A DNA stretch of 64,000 nucleotides from Adiantum capillus-veneris. Taxonomy: Eukaryota; Streptophyta; Polypodiopsida; Polypodiales; Pteridaceae. Position numbers and translations under genes: made by a program. Positions 55,470 through 64,000 of the stretch are shown one piece after another. Positions within the stretch are counted from its first letter, which is position 1. Each line of letters begins with the position of its first letter. Below the pieces are notes generated by a model, which searched no databases, had not been told where the DNA came from, and worked only from the letters and a program-made list of their open reading frames with translations. The stretch is taken from contig CM043946.1 in NCBI GenBank assembly GCA_014529385.2, forward strand, positions 15,701,077 through 15,765,076, in the 5' to 3' direction.

Positions 55470-56450
55470 GAGAGAGAGTTTAGACACCCGTCCTTGTCTG
55501 TGTTGATCCTCGTGACACACTACAAGGGGGGTTAGACTTTAGACACTTCGTCCTTGACTTCTGCTGACCTCCGTGTTGCACTGCACAGAGTAGCTTAGGA
55601 TGCACAATTAGATTTCTCGTCTCCGGTTGTTGCTGACCACCGAGTCGCACTGCAGAAAGGGATTAGCTATCTTACATCCTTTCTTCCTAGTTGTTTCTGA
55701 CCCTTGCGTCGCACTACTGGAAGGTTGGATTTAATAGAATAGATTCTTTGTCTCTGTCTGTTGTGTTGACCACCGTGTTGCACTGTAGGGAGGGGTTTAG
55801 GATTTTAAATCCTTCATTCTTGGATGTTGTTGACTATTGCATTGCACCGCAAGAAGATTGGATTTAATAGATTCTTCGTCTTTGTCTGTTGTTAACCATC
55901 GTGTCACACTGCAGGAAGGGGTTTAGGGTTGTCAAATCCTTCGTTCTTGACTGTTGATGACCATCGCATTGCACCGCAAGAAGATTGGATTTAATAGATT
56001 CCTAGTTTTTTATTGTTGCTGACCACCATGTCGCACTACAAGGAGGGGTTTAGGGTTTTTAAATCCATTGTTCTTGGTTTGTTGGCCATCGCGTCGCATT
56101 GCAGGAAGATTGGATTTATTAAATTTTTCATCTCTGGTTGTTGCTGACCACCGTGTCGCACTACAGGGAGGGGATAGATATCTTACATCCTTCGATCTTG
56201 AGTGCTGATGACCATCACGTTGCACTGTAGGTTGATTGGATTTAATAAATTTCTCATCTCTAGCTGTTGCTGACCACCGTCTCACACTGTAGAGAGGGGC
56301 TAGGTATCATTAATCCTTTGTCCCTGACAATTGCTAACTTCCACGTCGCACTGTAGGGAGATTGGTATTATACGTTTTTTTTGTCTCTGGCTGTTGCTGA
56401 CCACCTAATCGCACTGTAGAGAGGAATTATATATGTTTAGGTCTTTTGTT
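55470..56450 (-). repeat. 63-bp tandem array, about 15 copies in a dimeric pattern
   Basis: The anchor 'gaccaccgtgtcgcactgcag' (with variants) recurs at 55503, 55566, 55635, 55699, 55769, 55832, 55894, 55959, 56021, 56084, 56146, 56209, 56272, 56336 and 56399. Spacings are 62-70, mostly 62-65. Neighbouring units alternate between a 'gattggatttaatagattc' type and an 'aggggtttagggttttaaat' type, giving a ~126-bp dimer. On the minus strand a frame stays open over several units (56285-56010), because 63 is divisible by three, and repeats a 21-residue pattern with RRDGQQ/TRDEKF. Confidence 0.9.
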
Positions 56451-56568
56451 GCTGGTTGTTATTGTTGTCCATGAAATGTTTTTGTTTAGAACTATTAACA
56501 ATCATATATGTCAAATTTATATCTATTCTAGATTTACCTTATTTATATTTGCTTCATGTATTTTCAGG

Positions 56569-57093
56569 CTTCAGTCATGTTAGAGACAAAATTAATGCGT
56601 CAGCATCACAAAATCATTTGTGATGCTCTAGTTTTATCTCTCTATGGAGCTTCAGATGATCATTTGTGTCGGGCATTGATCCACTGCAGGCAAAGTTCAA
56701 CGATTTTATCATTGAACTTGTGGAACAGTGTTGGTTGAAACTGTGCAGTGCATTCCCTGTTTTATGTGACCCAGCTCTACGCACTAATGGAGTAATTAAT
56801 AACACTATAAAGCAATTATTAGGCCAAGTCACTAGAAGCTTTGAGAGTATGGTTCATCCAAAAATCAAAGCCAAACCTGAAATCAAAGAGCGAATTGCAG
56901 CTTGTGGCACAACTACATTCAGATTTGAAGAGCAAGGAAAAGGTCGAAGCAAAACGTCCTAGGACAGAAGAGAATGTGTCTCCTCCTTCAGGTGCCGAGC
57001 CCTTAGTTATACACATGGTTGATACTACATGTCCTCCTGTCCTACACTTACTTGAGGAACATTCTATCTTTCCCTTGCAAGCACCCCAATTAA
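56569..57093 (+). pseudogene. Upstream exon-like part of the kinase-like gene
   Basis: After a good 3' splice-site-like 'catgtattttcag' (ending 56568) two overlapping plus frames contain helical sequence: 'MLETKLMRQHHKIICDALVL' and 'LQAKFNDFIIELVEQCWLKL', then 'AKPEIKERIAACGTTTF'. I do not recognise the domain. A frame change lies near 56690 and another near 56950. Proximity and orientation suggest it belongs to the same gene as 57094-57951. Confidence 0.4.
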
Positions 57094-57951
57094 GTGGAAG
57101 GGCGTTTTGCAAATATGAAACAAGTTTCAGTGGCCCATCCTCTCTTCAAAGATCTTGTCTATGCGGCAAAGATCTACAAGGACAAGATAGGAAGCAAGCC
57201 GACATTACAAATTGTGCTAGAGGAAGCAACTGCTACTACTGTTCAGCATCGTGGCATGATATTGCCTCGTGCTCTTGTTCGTTATAGTAGCAAAAGGCCT
57301 ATGTTGATCTTCAAGCTTTGGAATGGAGGTCACCTTGAGCAGTGAATTCAGGCATGTCATCATGATGGAAGCAAGCCTGCAATCAGAGAGTTTCAACACA
57401 CGTTTGGAACTTTACAACAGTTCATAGACAACATTTTGTCGATCTGCAACGCTCTTCTGCAGACGATGAAATTTGTGCATAGTCATGACTTCATTCACAA
57501 CGATCTACATACTAGAAATATTCTACTACATTTTGGCGAGCGAGGAGTGTATACTGGAATCACGAACTGGGGACAAAGTACATCGTCAAACACTTTGGCA
57601 ACATTTCCCAAGCTGCCAAATCTCACCCCCCAAACTAGAGCTCAATTTGAGCTAGATTATCCATGGACTGCCCCTGAAAATATCAGCACCAATCCTCCTC
57701 CTTTCACCAAAGCATATGATATATATAGTCTCTCATATATTATTAGACGCTTGGTTGCATGTATTCCAGAGCCCTTTGAGGTTCTCAAGCGTGAATTTTT
57801 GTGAAATGTAAACAAACATCTTGCCAATGGAAAATTCTCCAAACCCTTAGATAGGCCTAAAATATGGAATTTAAGCCTTTGTTTGAATGGAGCCCATAAT
57901 GTTGGCTATCATGTTGTAACGGAATCTGGCTTGAGGCCTATTGATGATTAG
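57094..57951 (+). pseudogene. Pseudokinase-like domain, decayed
   Basis: One phase runs from 57094 to 57951 with only two TGA stops (57343-57345 and 57802-57804). An N-lobe-like part ends in 'RPMLIFKLWNGGHLEQ'. Then come 'HSHDFIHNDLHTRNILLHF' (catalytic loop, usual HRDxxxxN), 'GVYTGITNWGQS' (DFG position reads NWG), 'YPWTAPENI' (APE motif) and 'AYDIYSLSYIIRRLV' (helix F Asp). His-Asn-Asp replaces His-Arg-Asp and the DFG Asp is Asn, so it would lack phosphotransfer even if repaired. No ATG start; the first codon in this frame after a TAA is GTG. Both stops fall where a Trp would fit. Likely a decayed host-gene or captured gene copy. Confidence 0.6.
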
Positions 57952-58160
57952 ACCAGTAACAATATTTTTTGTTATTAATGGTGTGCAATGTGTGGTGATA
58001 TTTTAAACTAGATCTTTAATCATATTTTCAGTTACATCTTTAAAGTTCTTCAAGTTAGGGTTTAAAGTATTTCAAGTTGGATCGCTGAAATCCTCTAAGA
58101 CATCTCTCTTTTCTAAGTGCGAAGACTTTGCTTGTTAAAGTTTATTGTTTTGCATTTCAG

Positions 58161-58400
58161 GTATGGAAGATATTGCTCCCGACCACAATGCACAGTAGCC
58201 TAATGATCCTTTGCTTAATCATGCATTGGCACAACAAATTTACAAAGAGGAAGAGATTTGGGTGGCTCAAGGAGATCCTAGCGCTTTAGCTGCGTCCCAA
58301 GAAGACGAATCAGAACTTCAAGGGGAGCCACTGAATTACAGGCAATGCAGACAGCTATGCCCAAATCATTTTGTACGCAATACATTATTTTGAGTTAGTG
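58161..58400 (+). pseudogene. Possible downstream exon
   Basis: A splice-acceptor-like 'gttttgcatttcag' ends at 58160. It is followed by MEDIAPDHNAQ, a stop, and PNDPLLNHALAQQIYKEEEI with an acidic Glu-rich stretch to 58393. Function unknown. Confidence 0.3.
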
Positions 58401-58437
58401 GAAATGCTAAGTCTTCCTCTCCCTTGAAGTTTCAGAT

Positions 58438-58854
58438 TTGCAACACATTGTCCTCGCGAGAAATATCCTTTCAAGATTTATCCAAGTATATAGATCGCCA
58501 CCAAATAATAATCAAGTGGCAATTTACTTTGTGCAACAATGCTATTGTTATTATGTATTGCGGCTCAAAATAGATTGGAACGATCATCCCACTACAAGAG
58601 GCATCGGCAATGGACGCCCAACCGAGAAGATTCATGCACGAGAAGCCAATCAAGAAGATCCTCCTCGCAAGAGAAGTTACACATATTTGCCCAAAGAAAC
58701 CACAGTCATTGATCAGCTGGCAACCCAAGGTGTGGATTTGGCAAGTCAAGGAGAGACCCCAACCATGCTGCACGCTCGTATAGCAGAGCTAGAAAGAAAG
58801 TTGGCATCCAGAGGCAAGATATGGGTCTGTTATCGAAGAAGAGATAAGCAATGA
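58438..58854 (+). pseudogene. Coding-like fragment ending in a coiled coil
   Basis: A 138-codon plus frame. Its second half 'RKRSYTYLPKETTVIDQLAT' and 'MLHARIAELERKLASR' looks like a short coiled coil with a basic segment before it. Its first half looks like a shadow. I do not recognise the family; it may belong to the kinase-like gene upstream. Confidence 0.3.
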
Positions 58855-59120
58855 AAGTTCAAGCGATTCATTCAACAATTTAGAATTTCGCGTATCTTAT
58901 CTTTTATGGGATCTAGTCCATGATTTAAATTAAATCTCCTAAACAATACTAAGCTCTTTAAGCATCTTAAATCTCAATATTTGTAAGTAAAACCTCTTTT
59001 TGAAATGTAAATCTCTATTTGTTGGAACAAATGAACATGTCGGATGTTGTTGCAATTGTGTAAGTTTTATTCTCTCTCCCTCCCTCTTTCTGACAATGAT
59101 AGAAAAAGATGGAGAGATAA

Positions 59121-59165
<45 letters not shown>

Positions 59166-59479
59166 GAAGCTAAACTCTACACAAATTTCGCATTACAAAA
59201 TTATTTGAGAATATAGTACAAACTTTATAGCTCATCTCTCCCGTCAATCATAGGCACCATAACATCAATTTCTTTGACATCTGAACATTCTGGATAACTA
59301 TCTTTCGGGTTCCATTTTATCATTGGAGTTGAGCTCATTTGCAATTGCTTCGTGTGTTTGAAAGCGCCCAAAGCTTTCTTCTGTGGCACGTGTGACTAAC
59401 TTTGTTGGCTTATGCATAAGTCGCATGTTACAAAATACATACACCAAGTTCGCAGCTCGTTTATGACTTAATCAATTTC
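58855..59479. repeat. Spacer with (GA)n microsatellite
   Basis: A GA run lies at 59123-59160. The remainder is AT-rich with no gene. Confidence 0.6.
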
Positions 59480-61300
59480 GTTTTTTAGTATGCACGAAAG
59501 CAAACAAAGACCAATTTCTTTCACAGCTACCACTTGAGGTGGCAACATACAATACTCTCACAGCCACATGTTGAAGTTCCACTTTTTCTCCACCATACTC
59601 TTTCCACCAAACTGGTGCGCTCATCGTCTTGATAGCATCTATAGGCCAAGGATTCCCAAACATTCCTTCTCTACTAGTATATGCCGTCTTCTGTGTGTAT
59701 GCCACCTGTCCTTGTACATTGCCTAATAGTTGGGCACACACTTTCTTGAATCACTGATCACTTCATTGTTTGAAGATTGCTCATGCATCTGGAACTTGGG
59801 ATCTAAGACAAACCCTGCTCCATGTAAAGGAGTATGCATCTGCTCCCATCGTCTTTTGACAAACGACATCATCATGGCTTTCTCTTTTCCTGCATAAGAT
59901 GTACAGTCTTTTAACTTGCGAGAGGCTTCATGCATGAACCAGTAAACCCGTCCAAAGATAGAGGCTTCTTTGTCCACTAATCGTATCAGATGAGTGAAGG
60001 GTTCTGTGACAGTAACAATTTTGTCTATATTTCTCTAAAAAACAGGAGAGTTTATAAGCTCATAGCATTTGGAAGCAACATGTCCATACTTGGGATATTT
60101 ATCAAGCCAAATGCCCCATCTTCTATTTGCCATTGTTTCAACAAGGAATGCTTTAACCTGCTGTAGTGTAGAGAGAACGTAATACGTTGTCGCAAAACGG
60201 GTCACACAAAATATGTAAATTTTTTGTTGGAGACTTTGTTCTAAATAAAGTGTGCTCTCTTATAAACTTCATTAAGTGGTTTGCATCTAGAAGAGTTTTC
60301 TTAATAGAAGGAACTTTTCCAAAGTCCTTTAAGAGCATATTTAAAGTGTGAGCAGCACATGGAACCCATGGAATCTCTGGATACTTTGCTTCAATTGCTT
60401 TTCCAGCTGCTTTGTAGTTAGATGCATTATCTGTGACATTGGCTGTCACATTTTTAGGTCCCCTTGCTCTTCTGATCGAACGCTCATATACACCAGCAAG
60501 ATATCCACTAGTTTTCTCTTTCAGGGATGGTCGACCGCTTCAAGAAAGATGCAACCTCTTGGACAAATCAACATCACATTAATCAATGTTTTCTTTTGAC
60601 AATTTGTCCAACCATCTAGAGCGATTGTGCATCCATACTGTGGCAGATAATCAAGAGTTGTGCGCTTTAAAATATTCTCTGATGTAGTTTTCACTTTATC
60701 TAAATATTCTGTACGTATCTTATTATAATCAGGTACCACAAAACCCTTCTTCGTTGTGCTAATTAAAGCATCTTTGAAGGTAGGATTTCGAATGACATTA
60801 AAAGGAATTCCACATGCAATAAATGCTAGCGTCCACTTAAGATGGAGTTCAAGCAGCCATTGTTTATCAAATGCCTAATGCAAAGTAAGACCACTTGGTG
60901 CAGGTTCTCCTCCAGTCCATGCTTTACTTCGGCTTATGTTAGCAGATCTTGCGGTAGGATTAGAGCTACAAGCCCTAGCAAAGGATGAATGACACCCTCC
61001 TTGACCTTGAGCAGGGGTCGAGGGAGGGCTTTGATCATTCTCGAGTGTCATCTCCACGTCCTAGCCATAGATGGAGCCATCATTTTGGGACCTCCCTTTT
61101 TTTCCCCCTCAAGATGTACTCTCTTTGCTCTGAGCGCCCACTCGGGAAATTTTTCTTCAATACCTCTTGGGGGGTTTTTGCAAGTTGTCACGTTTTCAGG
61201 AATTTTGAACACATGTTCTTTTATCCTGTGAGCATTTTCGCTAAAGTTATGGCCGCAGGTCTTACACCTCAACTTTGATGTAGTCTTTCCACGACCAATT
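59480..61300 (-). pseudogene. hAT transposase relic (BED, DUF659-like, hATC)
   Basis: On the minus strand in order: a BED-type finger at about 61290-61170 ('MRCKTCGHNFSENAHRIKEH'); a DUF659-like core at 60739-60521 ('LPQYGCTIALDGWTNCQKKT', which holds a catalytic-type Asp); 'TANVTDNASNYKAAGKAIEA' with 'PWVPCAAHTLNMLLKDFGK' at 60449-60153 (second Asp); a middle part at 59977-59723; and the C-terminal dimerisation domain at 59741-59472 ('WWKEYGG', 'VRVLYVATSSGSCERNWSLF', 'HTKKRN'). At least six frame breaks or stops. Terminal inverted repeats were not found by eye. Confidence 0.85.
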
Positions 61301-61479
61301 CATCTACGTAGTTCCACTCATATCCTTTCACTATCGTTTTAAAATCTGCAAACTCAAACAGAACTAATTACTAAATACACATCTAAAATCGAACTCTAAT
61401 ACCATTTACATTACTTTATTCGTCAACGTTTAAAAAATAAAATAAAATTCAACCTCTTTAAATTATAAATACCAAAAAT

Positions 61480-61874
61480 TAATTTTTTTCTCACTCTATA
61501 CGTGAATCTTGATAAATAAATCGTTTAATTTATCTCAATAACTTCCAAGTGTGAGTAAAATCTACACAAAGCAAGATATCTTTAAAAAACCTACCTAAAT
61601 TACCTCCAAGTGTGAATGTAACTCTACACATGACAAGCAATCAAAATTCACTACTTATCTAAATCTCTTTTAGGTGTGAGAATACCTCTACACAAAGCAA
61701 GAAATTATTATTTAATCTACCTAAATTGTATGTAGTGTGAGTATTACTCTACACATGACAGACAATCATTAGATAAATCTAACTTAAATTAGTTCCATGT
61801 GTGAACATAGTTCAACACACAACAAGTAACTCCTAACTTTAACTATCTAGCTTAAGTTACTTCTAAGTGTGAAC
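61480..61874 (-). repeat. Second ~63-bp tandem array, left part
   Basis: 'ttccaagtgtgag' plus 'ctacacaaagcaag' or 'ctacacatgacaagcaatc' recur near 61548, 61606, 61672, 61732, 61797 and 61866. Spacing is about 60-67 bp, and the two tails alternate. The array is interrupted at 61874 by the TRIM-like element and continues at 63440. Strand is arbitrary. Confidence 0.8.
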
Positions 61875-62068
61875 TGTTGCGGTAAAGCCCCATGTGGCCG
61901 GTTAGGCCAGGTGCCCGCCCACTATACTTATTCATTATGTACATAATAGAATAAGAGGGCTCACATGTAGAGAGTGAGTTTTAGCCCCTGCAAACACAAG
62001 GTCTCCTCTTCTCCTCTCTTCTCCATTGCTACATACACACAAACACACGCTCTCACTCGCGCACTTCA
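61875..62068 (+). repeat. 5' LTR of TRIM-like element
   Basis: 194 bp, TGTTGCGGTAAAGCCCC ... GCGCACTTCA. Holds 'gtacataatagaataagagg' as a possible TATA/polyA-type core. Two related copies lie at 63060 and 63246. Confidence 0.95.
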
Positions 62069-62070
62069 AC

Positions 62071-62082
62071 TGGTATCAGAGC
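62071..62082 (+). promoter_or_regulatory. Primer-binding site of TRIM-like element
   Basis: A perfect TGGTATCAGAGC two bases after the LTR end, identical in type and spacing to the C2 site. Confidence 0.95.
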
Positions 62083-63045
62083 TCAGGGATTGGGAGCACC
62101 ATTGGAGCTCAGCGGGGAGGCAGGCAGAGAAGCAGCAAAAACTGCAGCACGTTTTTGCAGATCTGTTTTGGCCTACCCAAACGTTTTCATTCAAGTTGAT
62201 TCCCATGATTCCTGACCATTTTTTCATCCTCTTCAACTTTGCAGAATTTTGAGATACGTCACTCAGACTGCCTACACGTCTAGGGTACATAGGTGCAAAT
62301 TTTCACAGATCTGTTTTGACCTGTATAAACAACACATTTCAGGTCCATTCACGCGCGGCCCAACCGTTTTCGCGTGGTCTACAACTTTGCAGAAGGAAGT
62401 TTCTGAAAATTCTTAGCGGTTAGGAAGATATGGACTGACAGGCTGCAGGGTATTCGAAAAGTTGAAGATTATGTATGCATATTGTGGTGATTTGCTACAT
62501 TTGGAGAGCTTTGATTGAGCTTTGTCATTCTCTTGTTTTACGCATTGATGTTTTTCTCTCAGTGAAGAGAGTGTGGGTTGATATTTTCAACACATTTAAG
62601 CGCACACATTGAGAACACTTTGTGGATGTATGCATTCTTGTGGACTCTCAGGTTCGAGAGTGGCTTCATCACAGGTTATGTGCATTGATTGACTTATGCG
62701 ATTGAGCAGATTTTGGAAAGTGTGGTGCACGGATTTGTAGAGAGATTTGCAAGCATTTATAGCATGATTGTGAGCTGAATTTTCAGCTAATTTGGATGCT
62801 CTTTGATACACATTTGGTATATGCTTGATGCTCGTTTATATTGCCATGTGGATGCACATGATGTGCGCTTTTTGGCGGATGGTATTCTTCGCCTTGTAAT
62901 GGCATATGTGGGCTGATTTTCAGCTATTTTGAGCATCAACTTGTGTCATATTTTGTGAGCCAGTGGGCGTTGGTTGAGGTCATACTTGTGATGGCCTTGC
63001 ACAGATTATGTACGTTTCTTTTCTCTCTCACGGTCACATTGGCCT
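62083..63045 (+). other. Non-coding interior of the TRIM-like element
   Basis: About 960 bp without any gag or pol motif. The phrase 'cagatctgttttg(g/a)cct' with 'caactttgcagaa' appears twice (about 62158 and 62308), a small internal duplication. No frame longer than about 90 codons. Confidence 0.7.
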
Positions 63046-63059
63046 TTATGTGGGAGGTT
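63046..63059 (+). promoter_or_regulatory. Polypurine-type tract of TRIM-like element
   Basis: 'tttatgtgggaggt' directly precedes the second LTR copy (TGTTGGGG), in the position of a PPT. Confidence 0.65.
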
Positions 63060-63245
63060 GTTGGGGTAAAGCCCCATGTGGCCGGTTAGGCCAGGTGCCC
63101 GCCCACTATACTTATTCATTATGTACATAATAGAATAAGAGGGCTCACATGTAGAGAGTGAGTTTTAGCCCCTGCAAACACAAGGTCTCCTCTTCTCCTC
63201 TCTTTTCCATTGCTGCACACATACAAACACACGCTCTCGCTCCGT
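63060..63245 (+). repeat. Second LTR copy, 3' end lost
   Basis: 186 bp. It matches 61875-62068, but the last ~10 bases (cgcgcacttca) are missing and the third copy follows after 'ccgt'. Confidence 0.9.
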
Positions 63246-63439
63246 TGTTGGGGTAAAGCCCCATGTGGCCGGTTAGGCCAGGTGCCCGTCCACTATACTT
63301 ATTCATTATGTACATAATAGAATAAGAGGGCTCACATGTAGAGAGTGAGTTTTAGCCCCTGCAAACACAAGGTCTCCTCTTCTCCTCTCTTCTCCATTGC
63401 TCCACACACACAAACACACGTTCTCGCTCGCGCACTTCA
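63246..63439 (+). repeat. Third LTR copy, complete
   Basis: 194 bp, TGTTGGGGTAAAGCCCC ... GCGCACTTCA, the same length as the first copy, then directly the 63-bp array. Confidence 0.95.
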
Positions 63440-63620
63440 TGAATATAGTTCAATACAAAGCAAATAACTACTAACTTTAACAATCTTAAATCAAACTTTA
63501 ACTATCTTAAATCACTTCCAAGTGTTAGTTTCCTCTACACAAGGCAAGTAATCACTAACCACTTTACTCAATTTACCTCCCAGTGTAAGATATACTTCAC
63601 ACAGGACAGATAAAGACTAA
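63440..63620 (-). repeat. Second ~63-bp tandem array, right part
   Basis: 'gaatatagttcaatacaaag', then 'ccaagtgttag'..'ctacacaaggcaag' (63515) and 'cccagtgtaag'..'cacacaggacag' (63580) continue the array interrupted at 61874. Confidence 0.75.
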
Positions 63621-64000
63621 ACTCAAAACTCCAAAGCCTAAAAAAACTACATTTAACTAATTTAACATTTTATCTTAAGCTTTAAATTTTTACTAAAAAA
63701 CTATATAACTAAATTTAAAATGGTTTTTAATAATTTCTTTTGATGTTGTAAAGCTCACCTATAAATAAGAACGGGGGGAAGAGATATCAATAGAATGAAA
63801 AAAACAATCCGTTTTCACGGTATATAGAGGTCTATATTTCGATCGCAATTCTAAGAAATTATACGATACTGTGTTTTTGCTGATGTGACACAATATAATA
63901 TGGCCAAATAAAGTTAGGTGTCGTATATACGTTCGTTCAAAGTGTATTATACGTACACCGTATAACGTACAATGCAACTTAGGCCGTGATAGTATAGGGA
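63621..64000. other. Unassigned AT-rich DNA
   Basis: No gene. The last ~100 bases contain several 'tatacg/cgtata' short inverted motifs, probably chance in AT-rich sequence. Confidence 0.4.

Larger units (their letters stand above)
61875..63439 (+). mobile_element. TRIM-like non-autonomous LTR element with three LTRs
   Basis: 1565 bp. LTR, Met-tRNA primer site, non-coding interior, PPT, then two LTRs in tandem. The flanks tgaac (61870-61874) and tgaat (63440-63444) fit a 5-bp target duplication with one change. It encodes nothing, so it would have depended on proteins of a copia element; C2 has the same primer site and spacing and a similar TGTTGGG start. Confidence 0.85.

Noticed and set aside
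61480-63620. Regular spaced repeats considered as a CRISPR-like array
   Set aside because: Units are contiguous degenerate tandem repeats without unique spacers, and the rest of the window is plant retrotransposon DNA.
63880-63985. Short inverted 'tatacg' motifs at the window end
   Set aside because: AT-rich sequence gives such matches by chance, and the window ends before context can be judged.

Overview
The window reads as intergenic DNA from a large plant nuclear genome. It is almost wholly made of retrotransposons, with plant Ty3/gypsy (chromovirus and Tat-like) and Ty1/copia families, a hAT relic, long GA/CT and GT microsatellites and tandem arrays. I recognise no intact host gene, no tRNA or rRNA, and no bacterial-type features. 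The lineage cannot be fixed from the sequence. A TE-rich land plant (fern, lycophyte, gymnosperm or large-genome angiosperm) fits.

Layout. 1-2.1 kb: unassigned DNA, then an isolated family-B LTR. 2.1-9.7 kb: a decayed chromovirus (family A1) whose gag is interrupted by the 5' half of a second gypsy element (family B). 9.7-16.2 kb: a related chromovirus on the minus strand (A2) with gag-pol and one LTR. 16.2-22.2 kb: LTR crumbs, microsatellites and a tandem repeat of about 760 bp. 22.2-23.6 kb: LTR, primer site and gag of a copia element (E). 23.9-28.3 kb: a third chromovirus (A3, minus strand) with chromodomain, PPT and part of the 3' LTR. 29.9-41.4 kb: a copia element (C1, minus) split by a complete Tat-like gypsy element (G, 8.7 kb), which has two nearly identical LTRs and a 6-bp target duplication. 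42.3-48.0 kb: a complete but mutated copia element (C2, minus). 48.9-51.6 kb: a badly decayed chromovirus (D). 51.6-55 kb: zinc-knuckle, BED-like and copia RT relics. 55.5-56.4 kb: a 63-bp tandem array. 56.5-58.9 kb: a decayed intron-containing gene with a pseudokinase-like domain. 59.5-61.3 kb: a hAT transposase relic (minus). 61.5-63.6 kb: another ~63-bp array interrupted by a small non-coding LTR element (TRIM-like).

How the parts relate. The elements are mostly dead: frameshifts, nonsense codons (several TGA or TAG where Trp, Arg or Gln/Lys would be expected) and deletions are frequent. The youngest-looking insertion is G, which carries one 960-codon pol frame and LTRs differing by roughly two dozen substitutions by eye. 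The strongest oddity is that the untranslated leader of G (Ty3/gypsy) and that of C2 (Ty1/copia) share several hundred bases of homologous sequence in the same orientation and position, although the two elements belong to different superfamilies.
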